Shown here: positions 45,859 to 54,874 of the stretch, one piece after another
Position numbering within the stretch: the stretch's first letter is position 1
How the letters are laid out: each line of letters opens with the position of its first letter
DNA from: Pseudomonas neustonica
GTDB taxonomy: Bacteria > Pseudomonadota > Gammaproteobacteria > Pseudomonadales > Pseudomonadaceae
Direction of reading: 5' to 3'
Assembly: GCF_003797945.1 (NCBI RefSeq)
Contig: NZ_RKKU01000017.1
Location: 1-64,000, forward strand
DNA: 64,000 nucleotides
The notes under the pieces: model-generated
Told to the model about the DNA's origin: nothing
Databases searched by the model: none
Seen by the model: the letters and a program-made list of their open reading frames with translations, nothing else
Translations under genes and position numbers: made by a program

Positions 45859-46395
45859 ATGGCCAAGCCAGACGCGCCCTTCATCCCGCTCTCCATCGCG
45901 GTTCTGACCGTCAGCGATACCCGCACACTCGACAGCGATACCTCCGGCCAATTGCTGAGCGACAGCCTGAACGCAGCCGGACATCAGCTCGCCGATCGCC
46001 AGTTGCAACCCGATGATATCTACCAGATTCGCGCCACTGTTTCGGCCTGGATTGCCCGATCTGACGTGCAGGTGGTGCTCATCACCGGCGGTACCGGTTT
46101 TACCGGTCGTGATAGTACTCCCGAGGCCATAACGCCCCTACTCGACAAAATGGTCGACGGCTTTGGTGAGCTGTTCCGGCATATTTCCTGGCAGGAAATC
46201 GGCACCTCTACCTTACAGTCACGCGCACTAGCGGGCTTGGCCAACCGCACGCTGATCGTCTGCGTGCCCGGCTCTACCAACGCCTGCCGCACTGCCTGGA
46301 CGAAAATACTGCACGAGCAACTGGATTCGCGCACGCGGCCCTGCAACTTTGTGCAGCACCTGGATAATACCGAGCAATGCGGCAGCCGCACATGA
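45859..46395 (+). CDS. moaB: Molybdenum cofactor biosynthesis protein B
   Basis: A 178-residue MogA/MoaB-family protein, thought to adenylate molybdopterin before metal insertion. Motifs: ILTVSDTRT-type start (AVLTVSDTRTLDSDTSG), VVLITGGTGFTGRDSTPEA and the later PGSTNACRTAW. It overlaps moeA by four bases. P. aeruginosa carries the same mobA / moaB / moeA arrangement (PA3030-PA3028). Confidence 0.94.
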   Translation: MAKPDAPFIPLSIAVLTVSDTRTLDSDTSGQLLSDSLNAAGHQLADRQLQPDDIYQIRATVSAWIARSDVQVVLITGGTGFTGRDSTPEAITPLLDKMVDGFGELFRHISWQEIGTSTLQSRALAGLANRTLIVCVPGSTNACRTAWTKILHEQLDSRTRPCNFVQHLDNTEQCGSRT

Positions 46396-47600
46396 GCCTG
46401 ATGCCGGTTGCCCAAGCCCTGCAGCAACTGCTCGACAGCGCCCGTAGCCATCCGACTCAGCCGGTTGACGAACTACCGTTGGAGCAGGCTTTGGGTCAGG
46501 TTTTAGCGGCACCCGTCATCGCTGCGCATGACGTACCGCCGTGGGACAATAGCGCCATGGACGGGTATGCCTTCAACGCCAACGACGTGGCCAAAGCGCA
46601 AGCCGAAGGTTTACCCATCAGCCAGCGGATCACCGCTGGTATGGCCCCGGCTCCACTGCTGGCTGGCAGCTGCGCGCGTATCTTCACTGGCGCACCGCTG
46701 CCAGCTGGCGCCAATTGCGTGGAAATGCAGGAGAACGTCGAGCTGACCGAAAGTGGCTTGGCGCGGCTAATGCAACCAGTACACGCAGGTCAGAACGTGC
46801 GTGCGCAAGGTCAGGATGTGCAGACCGGGAGTCAGGTACTGAGCGCCGGTTTGCGCCTACGTCCACAGGATCTGGGCGTGATCGCTTCGGTAGGTTTGGC
46901 GCGCGTGGCCGTGCATCGTCCGTTACGGGTGGCCGTGGTATCCACGGGGGATGAACTGGTCGAACCCGGTGAACAGCTACATCCTGGGCAGATTTTCAAC
47001 AGCAACAGGTTTACCTTGATTGGCGCGCTACAGCGGCTTGGCCAACCTGTTATCGACGGCGGCATATTACCGGATGATCCTGAGCAGACGCGCAGCCGTT
47101 TAAGCGCGCTGGCGGGTCAGGCTGACGTGATCATCAGCTCCGGCGGTGTTTCTGTCGGTGAGGCCGACTGCCTTGGCCAGGTACTGCGTGACAGCGGTGA
47201 GATCACGCTATGGAAGCTGGCGATCAAGCCGGGCAAGCCCTTTACCCTGGGTAGCTTCGCCGGCACGCCGGTGCTGGGCCTACCCGGTAATCCGGCGGCC
47301 ACGCTGGTAACCTTCCTCCTGCTGGTTCGGCCCTATCTGCTGACGCGGCTTGGCTGTACCACCGTCGAGCCGTCCCATTTTGCTTTGCCCGCCGGGTTTA
47401 CATGGCAGCGGCCAGGCAACCGCGATGAATACCTGCGAGCCACATTAGTCGATGGTTGCATTCAACTTGCTGGCAACCAAAGCTCAGGGGTGCTCAGTTC
47501 GGCCAGCCACGCCAGCGGACTGGTTTTGATTCCAGCCAATACACGCGTCGAACGCGGTCAAGCGCTGAGTTTTCTGCCCTTCACTGGATTGTTTGACTGA
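46392..47600 (+). CDS. moeA: Molybdopterin molybdenumtransferase
   Basis: About 402 residues from ATG 46392, which overlaps the moaB stop (ATGA); an upstream in-frame ATG at 46377 is less likely. MoeA inserts molybdate into adenylated molybdopterin. Key motifs: VPPWDNSAMDGYAF near the N-terminus, IFTGAPLPAGANCVEMQE, VVSTGDELVEPGE, SSGGVSVGEADCLG and LGLPGNPAATLV. All four family domains are present. Confidence 0.95.
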   Translation: MSLMPVAQALQQLLDSARSHPTQPVDELPLEQALGQVLAAPVIAAHDVPPWDNSAMDGYAFNANDVAKAQAEGLPISQRITAGMAPAPLLAGSCARIFTGAPLPAGANCVEMQENVELTESGLARLMQPVHAGQNVRAQGQDVQTGSQVLSAGLRLRPQDLGVIASVGLARVAVHRPLRVAVVSTGDELVEPGEQLHPGQIFNSNRFTLIGALQRLGQPVIDGGILPDDPEQTRSRLSALAGQADVIISSGGVSVGEADCLGQVLRDSGEITLWKLAIKPGKPFTLGSFAGTPVLGLPGNPAATLVTFLLLVRPYLLTRLGCTTVEPSHFALPAGFTWQRPGNRDEYLRATLVDGCIQLAGNQSSGVLSSASHASGLVLIPANTRVERGQALSFLPFTGLFD

Positions 47601-47729
47601 CCCCACGCCCGGCAGCGCGGCCCCGCCACGTTTATTCAACGCCATCAACCCCACCTATGCCGCGAGCATCTGACAATTAGCTGGCTAGAATCGAGACATA
47701 CCTGCAAACAACAATAATAGGAATCTCGC

Positions 47730-49346
47730 ATGAAGCCATCCTTCCAGGCCGCCGCCTTTGCCTCGCTGGTCAGCCTTTGCGGCGCGGTGTTCGCGACCGA
47801 GTACTCCGCGCCCGAAGCGCTAGTAGCGCCGTCGTCCTTCAAAGGCGTGCATGGCCTTGCGGTCGATAAGCAAGGCCGCCTGCTGGCAGGCAGCGTGGTG
47901 GGCAACAGCATCTATCAGGTCGATATTGACAGCGGTGAAACCAGCGTCTTTATTGGGCCCGATCAAGGGCAAGCGGATGACATTGCAATCGGCCCCAAGG
48001 GTGAGATGGCCTGGACCGGATTCTACGCCGGTCAGTTGCTGATACGCGACAACGACGACGCCCCGATACGCGTGGTCGCCACCGACCTACCCGGTATGAA
48101 CTCGCTCGATTTCAATGATGAAACCGGCCAACTGTATGCCAGCCAGGTATTTCTGGGCGATGCGCTCTGGGAAATCGACCCCACGGGTAGCGAGGCTCCG
48201 CGGTTGATCGCCAAGGACTTGGGCGGCTTCAACGGCTTTGAAGTCGGCAGCGATGGCTGGTTATATGGGCCACTCTGGCTCAAAGGGGAAGTCGTACGCA
48301 TCAACCCGGCTGATGGCCAGATTCAGACAGTCGCGACCGGCTTCGGCACACCCGCCGCCGCCAATTTCGACTCCAAAGGCAACCTGTACGCCATCGACAC
48401 GCTCAGTGGACTGCTCAAGCGCATCAATCTAAGCAGCGGCGAAACCACCAACATCGCCCAGCTCAGCAGCTCGCTGGATAACCTGGCCATCGACAGCCAG
48501 GATCGAATCTTTGTCTCCAATATGGCCGATAACAGCATTCAGGAAGTCAATCCAGCGACCGGCAAGGTACGCCTGATCACCGGCGGTAAGCTGGCAGTAC
48601 CAGCGGGGCTGGCACTGACGGAGGACGGCGCAGACCTCTACGTCGCCGACGTTTTTGCCTTTCGCAAAGTGGATACCACTAGCGGCGAGGTTACCGATCT
48701 GCGCCGCGCGCACGGCTCGGATGCCGAGTACCCGATCAGCGTTGGTCTGGGTAAAGAGCGGTTACTACTAACGAGTTTTTCAACCGGCACGCTGCACGTC
48801 ATTGACCGCCAGGACAACAAGACGCTGCACATGATTCACGGCCTTAAAGCCCCCTCTGGCGCCGTAGAGTTGAGCAATGGCGACATAGTGGTCAGTGAGA
48901 TGGAAAGCGGCAAGCTGTTGCGCCTGAGCGGCGGGAGCCTGGACCAGCAGCAGGTGCTGAGCGAGGGATTGCAGGGTCCGGTACAGATGATCCTCGGCCA
49001 CGACGGCATGATTTATCTGACAGAGATCGCGGGATTCCTGACCCGCGTTGATCCTGCCACAGGCAAACTGGAACGCCTGGTCAGTGATCTGCAACTGCCA
49101 GAAGGCTTGAGCGAAACAGCCGATGGCAAGTTTGTCGTCGCCGAAAGTGCCGCTCACAGACTACTGCTGGTTGATCCCGCAACCGGCACTAAAAGCGTGC
49201 TCGCCAGCGAGCTACCCATTGGCTTTCCCGCTGGCCCAGGTATGCCGCCAACCGGCATTCCGACCGGCGTAGCCGTGGCTGCAGACGGCACTATTTTCTT
49301 CAGCTCGGACATCGACAACGGCCTGTACAGGTTGCAGCCCGAATAA
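47730..49346 (+). CDS. Secreted SMP-30/NHL-type beta-propeller protein
   Basis: A 538-residue protein with a signal peptide (FASLVSLCGAVFA) and repeated blades of the kind DKQGRLLAGSVVGNSIYQVD, DSKGNLYAIDTLSGLLKRIN and ADGKFVVAESAAHRLLLVD. Blades of this type occur in SMP-30/gluconolactonase and NHL proteins; I count at least ten repeats, so it may form two propellers. No catalytic acid-metal set typical of lactonases can be fixed. Probably periplasmic and ligand- or metal-binding; function unknown. Confidence 0.78.
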   Translation: MKPSFQAAAFASLVSLCGAVFATEYSAPEALVAPSSFKGVHGLAVDKQGRLLAGSVVGNSIYQVDIDSGETSVFIGPDQGQADDIAIGPKGEMAWTGFYAGQLLIRDNDDAPIRVVATDLPGMNSLDFNDETGQLYASQVFLGDALWEIDPTGSEAPRLIAKDLGGFNGFEVGSDGWLYGPLWLKGEVVRINPADGQIQTVATGFGTPAAANFDSKGNLYAIDTLSGLLKRINLSSGETTNIAQLSSSLDNLAIDSQDRIFVSNMADNSIQEVNPATGKVRLITGGKLAVPAGLALTEDGADLYVADVFAFRKVDTTSGEVTDLRRAHGSDAEYPISVGLGKERLLLTSFSTGTLHVIDRQDNKTLHMIHGLKAPSGAVELSNGDIVVSEMESGKLLRLSGGSLDQQQVLSEGLQGPVQMILGHDGMIYLTEIAGFLTRVDPATGKLERLVSDLQLPEGLSETADGKFVVAESAAHRLLLVDPATGTKSVLASELPIGFPAGPGMPPTGIPTGVAVAADGTIFFSSDIDNGLYRLQPE

Positions 49347-49350
49347 GCTA

Positions 49351-49388
49351 ACGGTGACCGTGCCAAGAGTATCAGGGGCGGTCACCGT
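49351..49388. terminator. Perfect inverted repeat after the propeller gene, terminator-like but without a T tract
   Basis: ACGGTGACCG (49351-49360) and CGGTCACCGT (49379-49388) are perfect complements around an 18-base loop. It starts four bases after the stop codon. With no T run it is not a classic intrinsic terminator; it may protect the transcript end or be a protein-binding dyad. Confidence 0.4.
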
Positions 49389-49497
49389 AACATCCAGTCA
49401 AATACGCGGTTGTGCTTTTTTATGAACGTTTTCAGAGCGAACCAGTCAATTTTAACAGACTGAATTGAACTGATTAGCTATAACAGGAGACGTGTTC

Positions 49498-50022
49498 ATG
49501 CATTACCTGCTGAAAAAAGCCCTCATTCCTGCCGTCGCCCTTGCCGCCATCGCCGGTTCCGGTCTGTCTCATGCAGACGCACCAAACTCGCTGGGCTGGC
49601 TGGAAGAAGGCGTGATCATGCCTGAGGATGTGACGGTGAAATTCAAACTGGATTCAGGCGCCCTCACCTCCTCGATGCACGCACAACACATCGAGCGTTT
49701 TGAAAAGGATGGCGAGGACTGGGTGCGCTTTCAGGTAGAGCTTGAAGATATCAAGACAGAGCAAACCGTCGCCTCGACTTTTGAGCGTCCACTTGAACGC
49801 AACCTGAAAGTACGTGGCGCTGGCGGTTCGGAAGAACGCCCGGTGGTAAAAATGGAAGTCTGCGTGGGCGAAGAGGTACTCAATCAGGAGTTCTCTCTGC
49901 GCGACCGCAGTAACATGCACTACCCGGTTTTGCTTGGTCGCCGCACGCTGGATGAACTGGGCATGGTAGATACCTCCCGCACCTTTACCACCAAGCCTGC
50001 CTGCTCTGCCAGCCAGGCTTGA
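49498..50022 (+). CDS. Exported retropepsin-like putative zinc/aspartic protease (RimK-associated type)
   Basis: About 174 residues from ATG 49498 (AGGAGA at a good distance; GTG 49492 is too close). A signal peptide is clear (ALIPAVALAAIAGSGLSHA). The domain is the one annotated as putative ATP-dependent zinc protease (PF05618), with the retropepsin-like FKLDSGALTSSMHA (Asp-Ser-Gly), ERPVVKMEVCVGEE and YPVLLGRRTLDELG. Cytosolic relatives sit beside RimK; this one is exported, and no rimK is nearby. Substrate unknown. Confidence 0.82.
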   Translation: MHYLLKKALIPAVALAAIAGSGLSHADAPNSLGWLEEGVIMPEDVTVKFKLDSGALTSSMHAQHIERFEKDGEDWVRFQVELEDIKTEQTVASTFERPLERNLKVRGAGGSEERPVVKMEVCVGEEVLNQEFSLRDRSNMHYPVLLGRRTLDELGMVDTSRTFTTKPACSASQA

Positions 50023-50047
50023 TAAGCGAGCATAGAGTGCGCTGAGA

Positions 50048-51475
50048 CTAAAGCGTCTCGGCGCCAGCCTCAGCCAACAGCAAGGTCACCTCTCGACTAA
50101 CCACCACCAAAGCCTCATACATTTGCGCGCTGGCCTGCGTGTAATTGATGCGCAGGCAATCACGATATTTGCCTGATGCCGAGAACAGCGAACCGGGGGC
50201 GATCTGAATACCCGAGCTAAGTAGACGTTCGTTCAGGCGTACCGAATCCAGCCCCTTGACCTCCACCCAGAGCAAAAAGCCGCCCTGCGGGTAACTCACA
50301 CCGGTACCCACAGGAAACAACGCCTGCACCCAGCCCAGAACCACATCCAGATTGCGCTGATACTGACGGACCACTTGGCGCAAATGCCGCTCGTAGTGCC
50401 CCTGCTCGACAAACTCGGCAACGGCCAGCTGCGGCAAGGTCGCCGACGCACCGGTAGATACATACTTCTGATGCAAAACCTGATCACGGTAGCGACCAGG
50501 CGCTATCCACCCTACCCTCAGCGAGGGAATCAGGGTTTTGGAAAAAGAACTGCAGAGCAGCACGCGGCCATCGTCATCAAAGGATTTGAGCGTCCTTGGA
50601 CGCGGTGCGCGATAGGCCAGATCGCCATAGATATCATCCTCAATGATCGCCACATCAAAACGCTGAGCCAGCGCCACCAGCTCGCGCTTGCGCGCTTCAG
50701 GCATGGTATAGCCCAGCGGGTTATTGTGCGTGGGCGTAATCTGTATCGCTTTGATTGGCCACTGCTCCAATGCCAATTCCAACGCCTCCAGACTGATTCC
50801 GGTCTCCGGGTCGGTGGGGATCTCCATCGCCTTGAGCTGATGCGCCTTGAGAATCTGCATGCTGCCGTAAAAGCTGGGCGAGTCGACCGCGACCACATCC
50901 CCTGGAACGGTGAGCGTACGAATGGCAATCGACAGCGCTTCCTGGCAACCAGTGGTAATCAGGATGTCGTCCGGATGCAGCAGGCAACCTGAACTTGAGG
51001 CTAGCCGCGCGAGTTGCTTGCGCAGCTGCGGACTCCCGGCCAGGGAGTCGTACCTTAAACCAGCGGCATGGGCACTGCGGTGCAGGCCAGCCAGCACCTG
51101 AAACAGGGGCTTCAACGTTTTGGCTTCGACGTCGGGTATGCCCCGCCCCAACGAAATAATGTGATCGGCACTGGGCTCACCCACCAGGTTCAGCACATGA
51201 TCCCACTGGGATACATCGAGGGGCCGCTGAGCAGGACGAGTCACGCCCGGCAGCACCGCCGGAGCCGTGCGCGCGAGTACAAAGTAACCGGACTTCGGAC
51301 GCGCCTCTATCAAGCTCTGAGCCTCCAACCCCGCGTAGGCGGTCTGTACCGTTGAAATACTCACAGCAAACTCGGCACACAGCTCGCGGATCGACGGCAA
51401 TCTATCACCTGCGCGGTACAGACCATGCTCGATGCGCTGGCGCATCGTCGCCGCAACCTCTTCATAGCGTTTCAT
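50048..51475 (-). CDS. MocR-type regulator: GntR HTH fused to aminotransferase domain
   Basis: About 475 residues from ATG 51475 (MKRYEEVAATMRQRI). The N-terminal GntR winged helix has GDRLPSIRELCAEFAVSIST. After a linker the fold-type I aminotransferase domain has ITTGCQEALSIAIRTL, NNPLGYTMPEARK and the PLP-Lys in SSFSKTLIPSLRVGW. Such proteins use PLP or an amino-acid adduct as effector. It is divergent from a DUF1127 gene, its probable target, and three CTGTATC repeats lie between. Confidence 0.9.
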   Translation of the reverse strand: MKRYEEVAATMRQRIEHGLYRAGDRLPSIRELCAEFAVSISTVQTAYAGLEAQSLIEARPKSGYFVLARTAPAVLPGVTRPAQRPLDVSQWDHVLNLVGEPSADHIISLGRGIPDVEAKTLKPLFQVLAGLHRSAHAAGLRYDSLAGSPQLRKQLARLASSSGCLLHPDDILITTGCQEALSIAIRTLTVPGDVVAVDSPSFYGSMQILKAHQLKAMEIPTDPETGISLEALELALEQWPIKAIQITPTHNNPLGYTMPEARKRELVALAQRFDVAIIEDDIYGDLAYRAPRPRTLKSFDDDGRVLLCSSFSKTLIPSLRVGWIAPGRYRDQVLHQKYVSTGASATLPQLAVAEFVEQGHYERHLRQVVRQYQRNLDVVLGWVQALFPVGTGVSYPQGGFLLWVEVKGLDSVRLNERLLSSGIQIAPGSLFSASGKYRDCLRINYTQASAQMYEALVVVSREVTLLLAEAGAETL

Positions 51476-51551
51476 AACAAAAGTCACCCGACTCACGTTT
51501 ACCAGTACAGATTCAACCAAAATACAGCATACAGCCCGCTCACACCCGCCT

Positions 51552-51588
51552 CTGTATCTATTTATTATTTTTTTACTGTATCTGTATC
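51552..51588. promoter_or_regulatory. Three CTGTATC repeats, probable MocR operator
   Basis: CTGTATC occurs at 51552-51558, 51576-51582 and 51582-51588, all in the same direction, within the 162-base gap between the MocR regulator and the DUF1127 gene. MocR regulators are known to bind direct repeats in such divergent gaps. The two adjacent copies overlap by one base. The region is A+T rich and also likely holds the DUF1127 promoter. Confidence 0.5.
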
Positions 51589-51637
51589 AAGAATAACGAA
51601 AACCTTAATCTAGCTCCACGCTAACAGGAGAACCGTA

Positions 51638-51862
51638 ATGAACAGCAAGTCACTCACTGCCATCTTCAGCCTGGCGCTGAAGCATCACCAACAAAGGCGC
51701 GACTACCGCCATTTGTTGAAACTCGACGAACATCTATTGGCCGATATCGGCCTGACCCGTGCACAGATTCGTCGCGAGCTGGCTCGCCCCTACTGGGCCG
51801 GGTTAAAGCTCAACCTGCGCTGCAACGGCATGCTCACGCAGAAGCCGCGCTTGCGCGCCTGA
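51638..51862 (+). CDS. DUF1127 small protein (YjiS-like)
   Basis: A 74-residue basic protein with the DUF1127 signature: RDYRHLLKLDEHLLADIGLT followed by RAQIRRELARPYW. The ribosome site AGGAGA precedes ATG 51638. DUF1127 proteins of this size are linked to RNA turnover and phosphate or carbon metabolism in some alphaproteobacteria; here the role is unknown. Position opposite a MocR gene suggests control by it. Confidence 0.9.
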   Translation: MNSKSLTAIFSLALKHHQQRRDYRHLLKLDEHLLADIGLTRAQIRRELARPYWAGLKLNLRCNGMLTQKPRLRA

Positions 51863-52004
51863 AATGGCTATTGGCGCCTGGGCAGCAGCATGATTAGACC
51901 CGTTGTGCGCAACGCAGACTGAGACTCGCTTTACCGACTAACTTAATTTTAGCGCTGATATTCAGTACCCTTGAATCCTTAACAGCCTCATGCGGATAAA
52001 CCGA

Positions 52005-52826
52005 ATGTCCAGTGCCCTGCCCCACGACCTGAATATTGAAGCACGTTACGTCCTCGCCAAACAGGTAGCGCAAGAGGCGGCCCGACGCGGTATGGCCTAT
52101 TACCAAAAGCGCGAAGAACTCAATATTGAACATAAGGGAGATGATCGCCAGGATCTGGTGAGCATCGCTGACCGCGCGCTGGAAGATTATATTCGCGCCG
52201 AATTGCTGGCTGCCTTTCCTGAAGACGGTTTTCTCGGTGAAGAAAGTGGCTCCGCCGACCTGAGTGCGCGCTGTCTTTGGGTGGTAGACCCGATCGATGG
52301 CACGGCCTGTTTTGTCAACGGTCTGCACAATTGGTGCGTGTCTATTGGCATGCTGCTGGATGGTACCCCACACATTGGTGCTATAGCGGACCCCAACCAC
52401 ATTGAGCTATTTCATGGGGTGCGCGGTCAGGGCGCGTTCGTCAACGAACGACCACTGCGCGTCAGCAAGGCATCGCATGTGCGCGAGGGCCTGATGGGCG
52501 TGGGCACGTTTTATCCGCGCGGCACAGAGTATTTCTTACCCTTTCTCACCAGTCTGCTCGGCGAAGGTGGCATGTTTTTGCGCAACGGTTCAGGCGCGCT
52601 GATGACTGCCTACGTAGCCGCAGGACGTTTGCTGGGATATTACGAAACACTGCTCAAGAGCTGGGACTGCGCTGCCGGGTTGGTATTGGTTGCTGAAGCA
52701 GGCGGTCGAAGTAATGACTTTTTACGTGGCGAGGGCTTGCTGCACGGCAATCCCTATCTGGTCGCCTGCCCCGGCGTATACGAGCAGGTTGCCGAAATGA
52801 TAGGCCCAATGCTCAATAGCGACTAA
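52005..52826 (+). CDS. Inositol monophosphatase family protein
   Basis: About 273 residues from ATG 52005; ATG 51990 adds five residues and cannot be excluded. Metal-site motifs of the family are complete: FLGEESGSADL (Glu), VVDPIDGTACFVNG (Asp-x-Ile-Asp-Gly-Thr) and SWDCAAGLVLVAEAGG (Trp-Asp). It hydrolyses a small phosphate ester in a Mg2+-dependent way; candidates include histidinol phosphate, inositol phosphate or PAP. The sequence alone does not choose among them. Confidence 0.88.
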   Translation: MSSALPHDLNIEARYVLAKQVAQEAARRGMAYYQKREELNIEHKGDDRQDLVSIADRALEDYIRAELLAAFPEDGFLGEESGSADLSARCLWVVDPIDGTACFVNGLHNWCVSIGMLLDGTPHIGAIADPNHIELFHGVRGQGAFVNERPLRVSKASHVREGLMGVGTFYPRGTEYFLPFLTSLLGEGGMFLRNGSGALMTAYVAAGRLLGYYETLLKSWDCAAGLVLVAEAGGRSNDFLRGEGLLHGNPYLVACPGVYEQVAEMIGPMLNSD

Positions 52827-52877
52827 AAGCGGAATTAAAAACACTATCCCGCAGTGCCCGGTTTAGCGATTAAGCAA

Positions 52878-53930
52878 TCAGGCCAGCGCGATCTCTACCC
52901 TGTTGCGCCCAGCTGATTTGCCCGCATACAAGGCGTGGTCCGCGCGGGCAACCGCACTGCTTAACAACTCTTCGGCACGGTACTGCGTAATCCCAATCGA
53001 CAAGGTCACGCTGACTCGCTCCCCGTCCTGCTCCAGCTCCAGCGACTCAATCGCGCTACGTAACCGCTCGGCACTGGCGGTCGCCTGTTCAAGATCCGTA
53101 TCTGGCAGTATCACCAGAAACTCTTCGCCACCCCAACGACCAATAAAGTCTTGCTCACGTAGTGCGCCTTGCAGTGCCTTACTAACCGCAACCAGAGCAC
53201 GATCTCCCATATCATGACCGAATTGATCATTGATCTGCTTAAAGTGATCTATGTCCATCAACATGAATGTCAGGTTACTCGGCCGACGATGATGACGTGC
53301 CAATTCTTTTTCTGTCAGCTCGATAATATGTCGGCGATTGAATAAACCGGTCAGAGGATCAGTTGTCGCCATACGCGCCAGCCGCCGGTGCGCGCGCGTG
53401 ACCGTTACCACATAGAACAGCGCCAGATAGCTGAACATACAAAATACGATGGTCAGATTGAAAACATGCACGCCCAGTAGAGCGCCTGAGGATATTGGCT
53501 GCAGGGGCTCGATGTACCACATAAGCACATCCAGGCCGACATAGTAGAGCCACAGGCAAACCGCTAGTATCCAGGCACTGCGCGCCCGCATGCTGACGAA
53601 CAAGGCAGGTATAAACATCAGCAGAAAATAGTGAAAACCACTTTCCCAACCTACCAGCACAGTGCCCAACCCTGCGTGCACCAGCACTTCCGTGCGAATC
53701 AACATGATCGCCAAACGATTACGCCGTTGGCTGAACGCACGATAGGCGTAAACGTACATCGCCACACTAATGACGTTGACCCACGCCAAAACAGGAGAAC
53801 CCAGGATCAGAAAAATAAAGAAAAAAGCGACATCAACGCCGCCGGCCAACTGGCAACAACGCATTGAAAGCTGCCAAAACTCAGGCCGCGCGTCGCGCTT
53901 GTGTGGATTTTCTGGGTGCGACCCTGGCAT
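52878..53930 (-). CDS. Diguanylate cyclase with N-terminal membrane domain
   Basis: About 350 residues from ATG 53930 (a GTG at 53942 is the alternative). Five or six helices fill residues about 25-185, followed by a GGDEF domain starting ATTDPLTGLFNRR. The active-site loop is RWGGEEFLVIL, with GGEEF, so it should make c-di-GMP. No RxxD inhibitory site is obvious before it: the four residues ahead of the motif are FIGR. The membrane part has no named sensor family. It opposes the EAL enzyme encoded at 15236. Confidence 0.9.
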   Translation of the reverse strand: MPGSHPENPHKRDARPEFWQLSMRCCQLAGGVDVAFFFIFLILGSPVLAWVNVISVAMYVYAYRAFSQRRNRLAIMLIRTEVLVHAGLGTVLVGWESGFHYFLLMFIPALFVSMRARSAWILAVCLWLYYVGLDVLMWYIEPLQPISSGALLGVHVFNLTIVFCMFSYLALFYVVTVTRAHRRLARMATTDPLTGLFNRRHIIELTEKELARHHRRPSNLTFMLMDIDHFKQINDQFGHDMGDRALVAVSKALQGALREQDFIGRWGGEEFLVILPDTDLEQATASAERLRSAIESLELEQDGERVSVTLSIGITQYRAEELLSSAVARADHALYAGKSAGRNRVEIALA

Positions 53931-54100
53931 AAAGGCTATCACCTAAAGTCATATTATTATTAAGGTCAACTGCCAGAGAGCCGACAGCAAGAGTGCCTGA
54001 AGTGTAGTTAATTGGGGCAGCCGCAGCTACTACTAATAAAGCCAATTCAGCTTGAGCAGGTCGTCTATGACGTACTCCAGCCGAACCGGCTTCGGTCAAT

Positions 54101-54865
54101 TTAATGCAGTATCTGACTCAAGAATAATTGTGTTCGTTCGTTTTCAGGGTTGCTGAAGAACTTGTTTGGCTCAGCCTCTTCGACTATCTCGCCACGATCC
54201 ATGAAGATCACCCGGTTGGCCACCGTTCGCGCAAAACCCATTTCGTGCGTCACGCAGAGCATAGTCATACCGTCTTCGGCCAGGCCAATCATAGTGTCCA
54301 GCACCTCTTTTACCATCTCGGGGTCCAGCGCAGAGGTTGGCTCATCAAACAACATGATCTTGGGCTGCATACATAGCGCACGCGCTATCGCTACTCGCTG
54401 CTGCTGACCACCAGACAACTGCCCCGGAAACTTGTGCGCCTGCTCCGGAATGCGTACCCGCTCCAGATAATGCATGGCCATTTCTTCCGCTTCACGGCGC
54501 GGCGTCTTGCGCACCCACATCGGCGATAGCGTACAGTTCTGCAGCACCGTCAGATGGGGAAACAGATTGAAGTGCTGAAATACCATGCCTACTTCACGGC
54601 GAACCGCTTCAATTTGCTTGAGGTCATGGGTCAGCTCGGTACCGTCGACCAGAATGCGTCCCTGCTGATGCTCTTCTAGCCGGTTCAGGCAGCGAATAGT
54701 AGTCGACTTACCTGACCCTGACGGCCCGCAGAGCACAATACGTTCGCCCTGCTGCACATTCATGTTGATGTCTTTCAATACGTGGAACTGGCCATACCAC
54801 TTGTGTACCCCATCCATCTGGATAATGCCTTCAGGCTGGGTTGGCTGCATGTTTACGTCGCTCAT
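54101..54865 (-). CDS. aapP: General L-amino acid ABC transporter, ATP-binding protein
   Basis: A 254-residue ATPase of the polar amino acid uptake family. Walker [20 protein letters not shown], signature [17 protein letters not shown], Walker [15 protein letters not shown], and the H-loop [19 protein letters not shown] are all intact. It is the last gene of aapJ-Q-M-P and begins nine bases after aapM. The block as a whole imports a broad range of L-amino acids, as in Rhizobium and Pseudomonas. Confidence 0.94.
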   Translation of the reverse strand: MSDVNMQPTQPEGIIQMDGVHKWYGQFHVLKDINMNVQQGERIVLCGPSGSGKSTTIRCLNRLEEHQQGRILVDGTELTHDLKQIEAVRREVGMVFQHFNLFPHLTVLQNCTLSPMWVRKTPRREAEEMAMHYLERVRIPEQAHKFPGQLSGGQQQRVAIARALCMQPKIMLFDEPTSALDPEMVKEVLDTMIGLAEDGMTMLCVTHEMGFARTVANRVIFMDRGEIVEEAEPNKFFSNPENERTQLFLSQILH

Positions 54866-54874
54866 CTCTTGCTC

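Noticed and set aside
53881-54099. A 72-codon minus-strand frame between aapP and the diguanylate cyclase
   Set aside because: It overlaps the cyclase start in another frame and has no family features; the Ala-rich composition suggests chance.
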